Below, one piece after another: positions 61,971 to 64,000 of a stretch of DNA of 64,000 bases. Both the position numbers and the translations under genes were made by a program. Below the pieces are notes generated by a model. It was given only the letters and a program-made list of their open reading frames with translations, ran no database searches and had not been told where the DNA came from. The stretch's first letter is position 1, and every line of letters begins with the position of its first letter. The stretch is taken from contig NZ_CP133721.1 of NCBI RefSeq assembly GCF_031326205.1, forward strand, positions 1,860,001 through 1,924,000, in the 5' to 3' direction. The DNA comes from Flavobacterium sp. 20NA77.7 (GTDB lineage: Bacteria > Bacteroidota > Bacteroidia > Flavobacteriales > Flavobacteriaceae).

Positions 61971-64000
61971 ATGAAAAAACTTATACTGATATTTGCCTTT
62001 ATCTTTTCAGGAGTAGTAAGCGCACAAAATATTAAACTAGAAGGAACAGTAAAAGATGCGTCTGGTGCTGTAATAGAAACAGCAAACGTAATGGCTATCA
62101 ATCAAACTACAAAAGCCATGGACGCCTATAACATTACAAATGACAAAGGTAAATTTTCATTAAATCTAAAGCCAAATACCGAATATCTTATAAAAGCAGG
62201 ATACATTGGTTATGCTCCTTTTGAGAAAAAAATTACAACGGCAAACCAAAACATTTCACTTGAAATAGCTTTGAAAGAAAACAATGAAATTGAAGCTGTT
62301 GAAATTGTAAAAGAAATGCCTGTAACCATTAAAGGTGATACCATAATTTATAATTCAGATTCGTTCACTAATGGAACAGAAAAAAAATTAGAAGACGTTT
62401 TAAAGAAGCTGCCGGGTGTTGAAGTTAACAAAGACGGAGAAATTGAAGTTGAGGGCAAAAAAGTACAGAAAGTCATGGTTGAAGGAAAAGACTTTTTCGA
62501 TGGAGACACTAAAATTGCCACAAAAAATATCCCTGCAGATGCTTTAGATAAAATTCAAGTACTTAGGAATTATAATGAAGTTTCTAATTTGAAAGGTCTT
62601 GAAAATAATGAAGAAAATGTAGCGATAAATATTAAACTAAAAGCGGGTAAAAAGAATTTTTGGTTTGGAGATGTAACTGCTGGCGGAGGTTTTAGCAACA
62701 AATTAGATCGTCATATATTTAACCCCAAATTATTCTTTTATAGCCCAAAATACAGTGTAAACGTTATTGGTAACCTTAATAATATTGGAGAATTACCTTT
62801 AACCATGCAAGATTATTTCAAATTTACTGGCGGGTTTAAAAATATGACTCGTAAAAGCGGAAGTACTTTTAATGTTTCTTCAAATGATTTAGGGATCATG
62901 GGAATGCGAAATAATCGTGCTAAAGAAATAGATGCAAAGTTTGGCGCTGCTAACTTCAGTTATAATCCTTCAAAAGCATGGACAATTAGTGGATTTGGAA
63001 TTTATTCCTACAACAAAACAAATTTGCTTACTGAAAACATTTACAATCGTGTAGATCAATTCAATGGCACACCCACTACAGTTACTGAAAACAAAACAGA
63101 TAAATCCTTACAAAGCACCGATTTAGGTTTGTTCAAAATAAGTTCTAGTTATGTCCCTTCAACAAAAGTTCATTTTGATTATGATGCTTTGATAAAAACT
63201 TCTAATCAACTGGAAAATCAAAGTACAGTTTCAAGTTTACAAGGCGATATTTATACGGTGAAAAAACAAAAACCGTTAGCAATAAATCAAAATTTGAATT
63301 ACTATTACACACTTAATGATAAAAATGTTTTCTCTTTTGAAATGCAAAATTTATTTCAAGAAGAAGACCCACTTTATCAGGCTAATCTAGCAAAGTTGAA
63401 TGGACAAGGAATTCCCGTTTTTTCTATTTTTCAACAATTAAATGGATACAATACAAGCCAAACACGAAATGATGGCAATCAAAACAGACTTGTTAAAACA
63501 AATAAAACAGATACTAAATTAGATTATTATTACATGGTTACCCCAAAAAGCAACATTAATGTGACTTTAGGAAACACCTATTCGTATCAAAATTTTAATT
63601 CTTCAATTTATCAAATTTTAGATAACGGAACAACCAATAATCTTACTGCTCCGGAAAACAACAACCAAGTTACGTATAAATTTAATGATGTATTTTTAGG
63701 CTTACACTATAAATTTATGACCGGAAAATTTACATTTAATCCTGGTTTTACTATTCATCAATTTAACACAGCTGACACTCAACTTAACTCATCTCACAAA
63801 ATGAGTTTCAATAGATTTTTACCAGATGTATATGCACTTTGGCAAATTAAAAAATCACAAACACTTACATACAACTATTCCATGAGTAATAGTTTTACAG
63901 ATATTAATAAATTAGCTCAAGGCTATGTGTTTTCTAATTATAATAGCTTGTTTAGTGGAAATAGATTTTTAGAAAATTCATTATCTCACGTGCATTCTTT
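61971..64000 (+). CDS. Large outer-membrane beta-barrel protein, 3' end missing
   Basis: Open from ATG 61971 to the window end (676 complete codons). Signal peptide KKLILIFAFIFSGVVSA, then a carboxypeptidase-regulatory beta-sandwich (LEGTVKDASGAVIETANVMA, GYIGYAPFEKKI), then a plug-like region (TIIYNSDSFTNGTEKKLEDV, LKKLPGVEVNKDGEIEVEGK, VMVEGKDFFDGD). The remainder is barrel sequence (FGDVTAGGGFSNK onward, NRFLENSLSHV at the edge). It resembles TonB-dependent receptor-like proteins of the family found beside GLPGLI genes. No TonB box was identified. Substrate unknown. Confidence 0.88.
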   Translation, partial: MKKLILIFAFIFSGVVSAQNIKLEGTVKDASGAVIETANVMAINQTTKAMDAYNITNDKGKFSLNLKPNTEYLIKAGYIGYAPFEKKITTANQNISLEIALKENNEIEAVEIVKEMPVTIKGDTIIYNSDSFTNGTEKKLEDVLKKLPGVEVNKDGEIEVEGKKVQKVMVEGKDFFDGDTKIATKNIPADALDKIQVLRNYNEVSNLKGLENNEENVAINIKLKAGKKNFWFGDVTAGGGFSNKLDRHIFNPKLFFYSPKYSVNVIGNLNNIGELPLTMQDYFKFTGGFKNMTRKSGSTFNVSSNDLGIMGMRNNRAKEIDAKFGAANFSYNPSKAWTISGFGIYSYNKTNLLTENIYNRVDQFNGTPTTVTENKTDKSLQSTDLGLFKISSSYVPSTKVHFDYDALIKTSNQLENQSTVSSLQGDIYTVKKQKPLAINQNLNYYYTLNDKNVFSFEMQNLFQEEDPLYQANLAKLNGQGIPVFSIFQQLNGYNTSQTRNDGNQNRLVKTNKTDTKLDYYYMVTPKSNINVTLGNTYSYQNFNSSIYQILDNGTTNNLTAPENNNQVTYKFNDVFLGLHYKFMTGKFTFNPGFTIHQFNTADTQLNSSHKMSFNRFLPDVYALWQIKKSQTLTYNYSMSNSFTDINKLAQGYVFSNYNSLFSGNRFLENSLSHVHS

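Overview
The window is a 64 kb piece of a low-GC chromosome from a member of the Flavobacteriaceae (Bacteroidota), most likely Flavobacterium or a close relative. The evidence is promoters of the TTTG-N18/19-TANNTTTG type, a gliding-motility ABC ATPase (GldA), a type IX secretion protein (PorT), GLPGLI and DUF3857 families, TamL-type lipoproteins, menaquinone biosynthesis and a methionine synthase split into two genes. Almost everything is ordinary chromosomal housekeeping. The one clearly accessory block is a restriction-modification island at about 36.3-40.4 kb. No tRNA, rRNA, CRISPR array or transposase was recognised.

Layout. 0-4 kb: a truncated glycosyltransferase, an MlaE/MlaF lipid-transport pair, aroA, a MazG-like hydrolase and a 57-residue membrane protein. 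4-10 kb: minus-strand run rsgA, dtd and two DUF3857/transglutaminase-like secreted proteins. 10-15.4 kb: a DAHP synthase/chorismate mutase fusion, folE and an operon TetR - ABC1 kinase - DUF2256 - TIGR03643 - SDR whose DUF2256 gene overlaps both neighbours. 15.5-18 kb: a shortened gldA and two envelope proteins. 18-28.8 kb: a methionine/SAM regulon. 28.8-36.2 kb: accD, fbaA, tamL, an RNA methyltransferase, porT, ubiE/menG and folA. 36.3-40.4 kb: an AlwI-like restriction-modification system with its own controller protein and a membrane protein of unknown role, inserted between folA and thyA and bounded by attC-like inverted repeats. 40.4-50.3 kb: thyA, a nucleoside permease, a bifunctional nuclease, etfA/etfB, pdhB, a DUF5686 protein, AlkA and soluble pyrophosphatase. 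50.4-53 kb: a membrane pyrophosphatase with a cysteine-rich tail. 53-59.5 kb: four genes that could dismantle the core of N-linked glycans. 59.5-64 kb: a deoxynucleoside kinase, a GLPGLI protein and the start of a large outer-membrane protein.

How the genes work together. The methionine block is the most interesting part. hom, metX and metY make homocysteine from aspartate semialdehyde by direct sulfhydrylation; metF and the split metH methylate it; metK makes SAM. Three unlike RNA devices within about 4 kb appear to govern it: a SAM-I riboswitch ahead of metH, a SAM-II riboswitch ahead of metK, and ahead of metY a methionine-rich leader peptide (three consecutive Met codons) followed by an 11-bp terminator hairpin and a matching antiterminator segment, i.e. 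a classical ribosome-mediated attenuator tuned to methionyl-tRNA. The metH halves are separated by an S23-type four-helix-bundle gene lying between inverted copies of a TTGTTGG repeat.

Limits: all assignments are by reading the sequence and from memory of protein families; no search, alignment or folding program was run.
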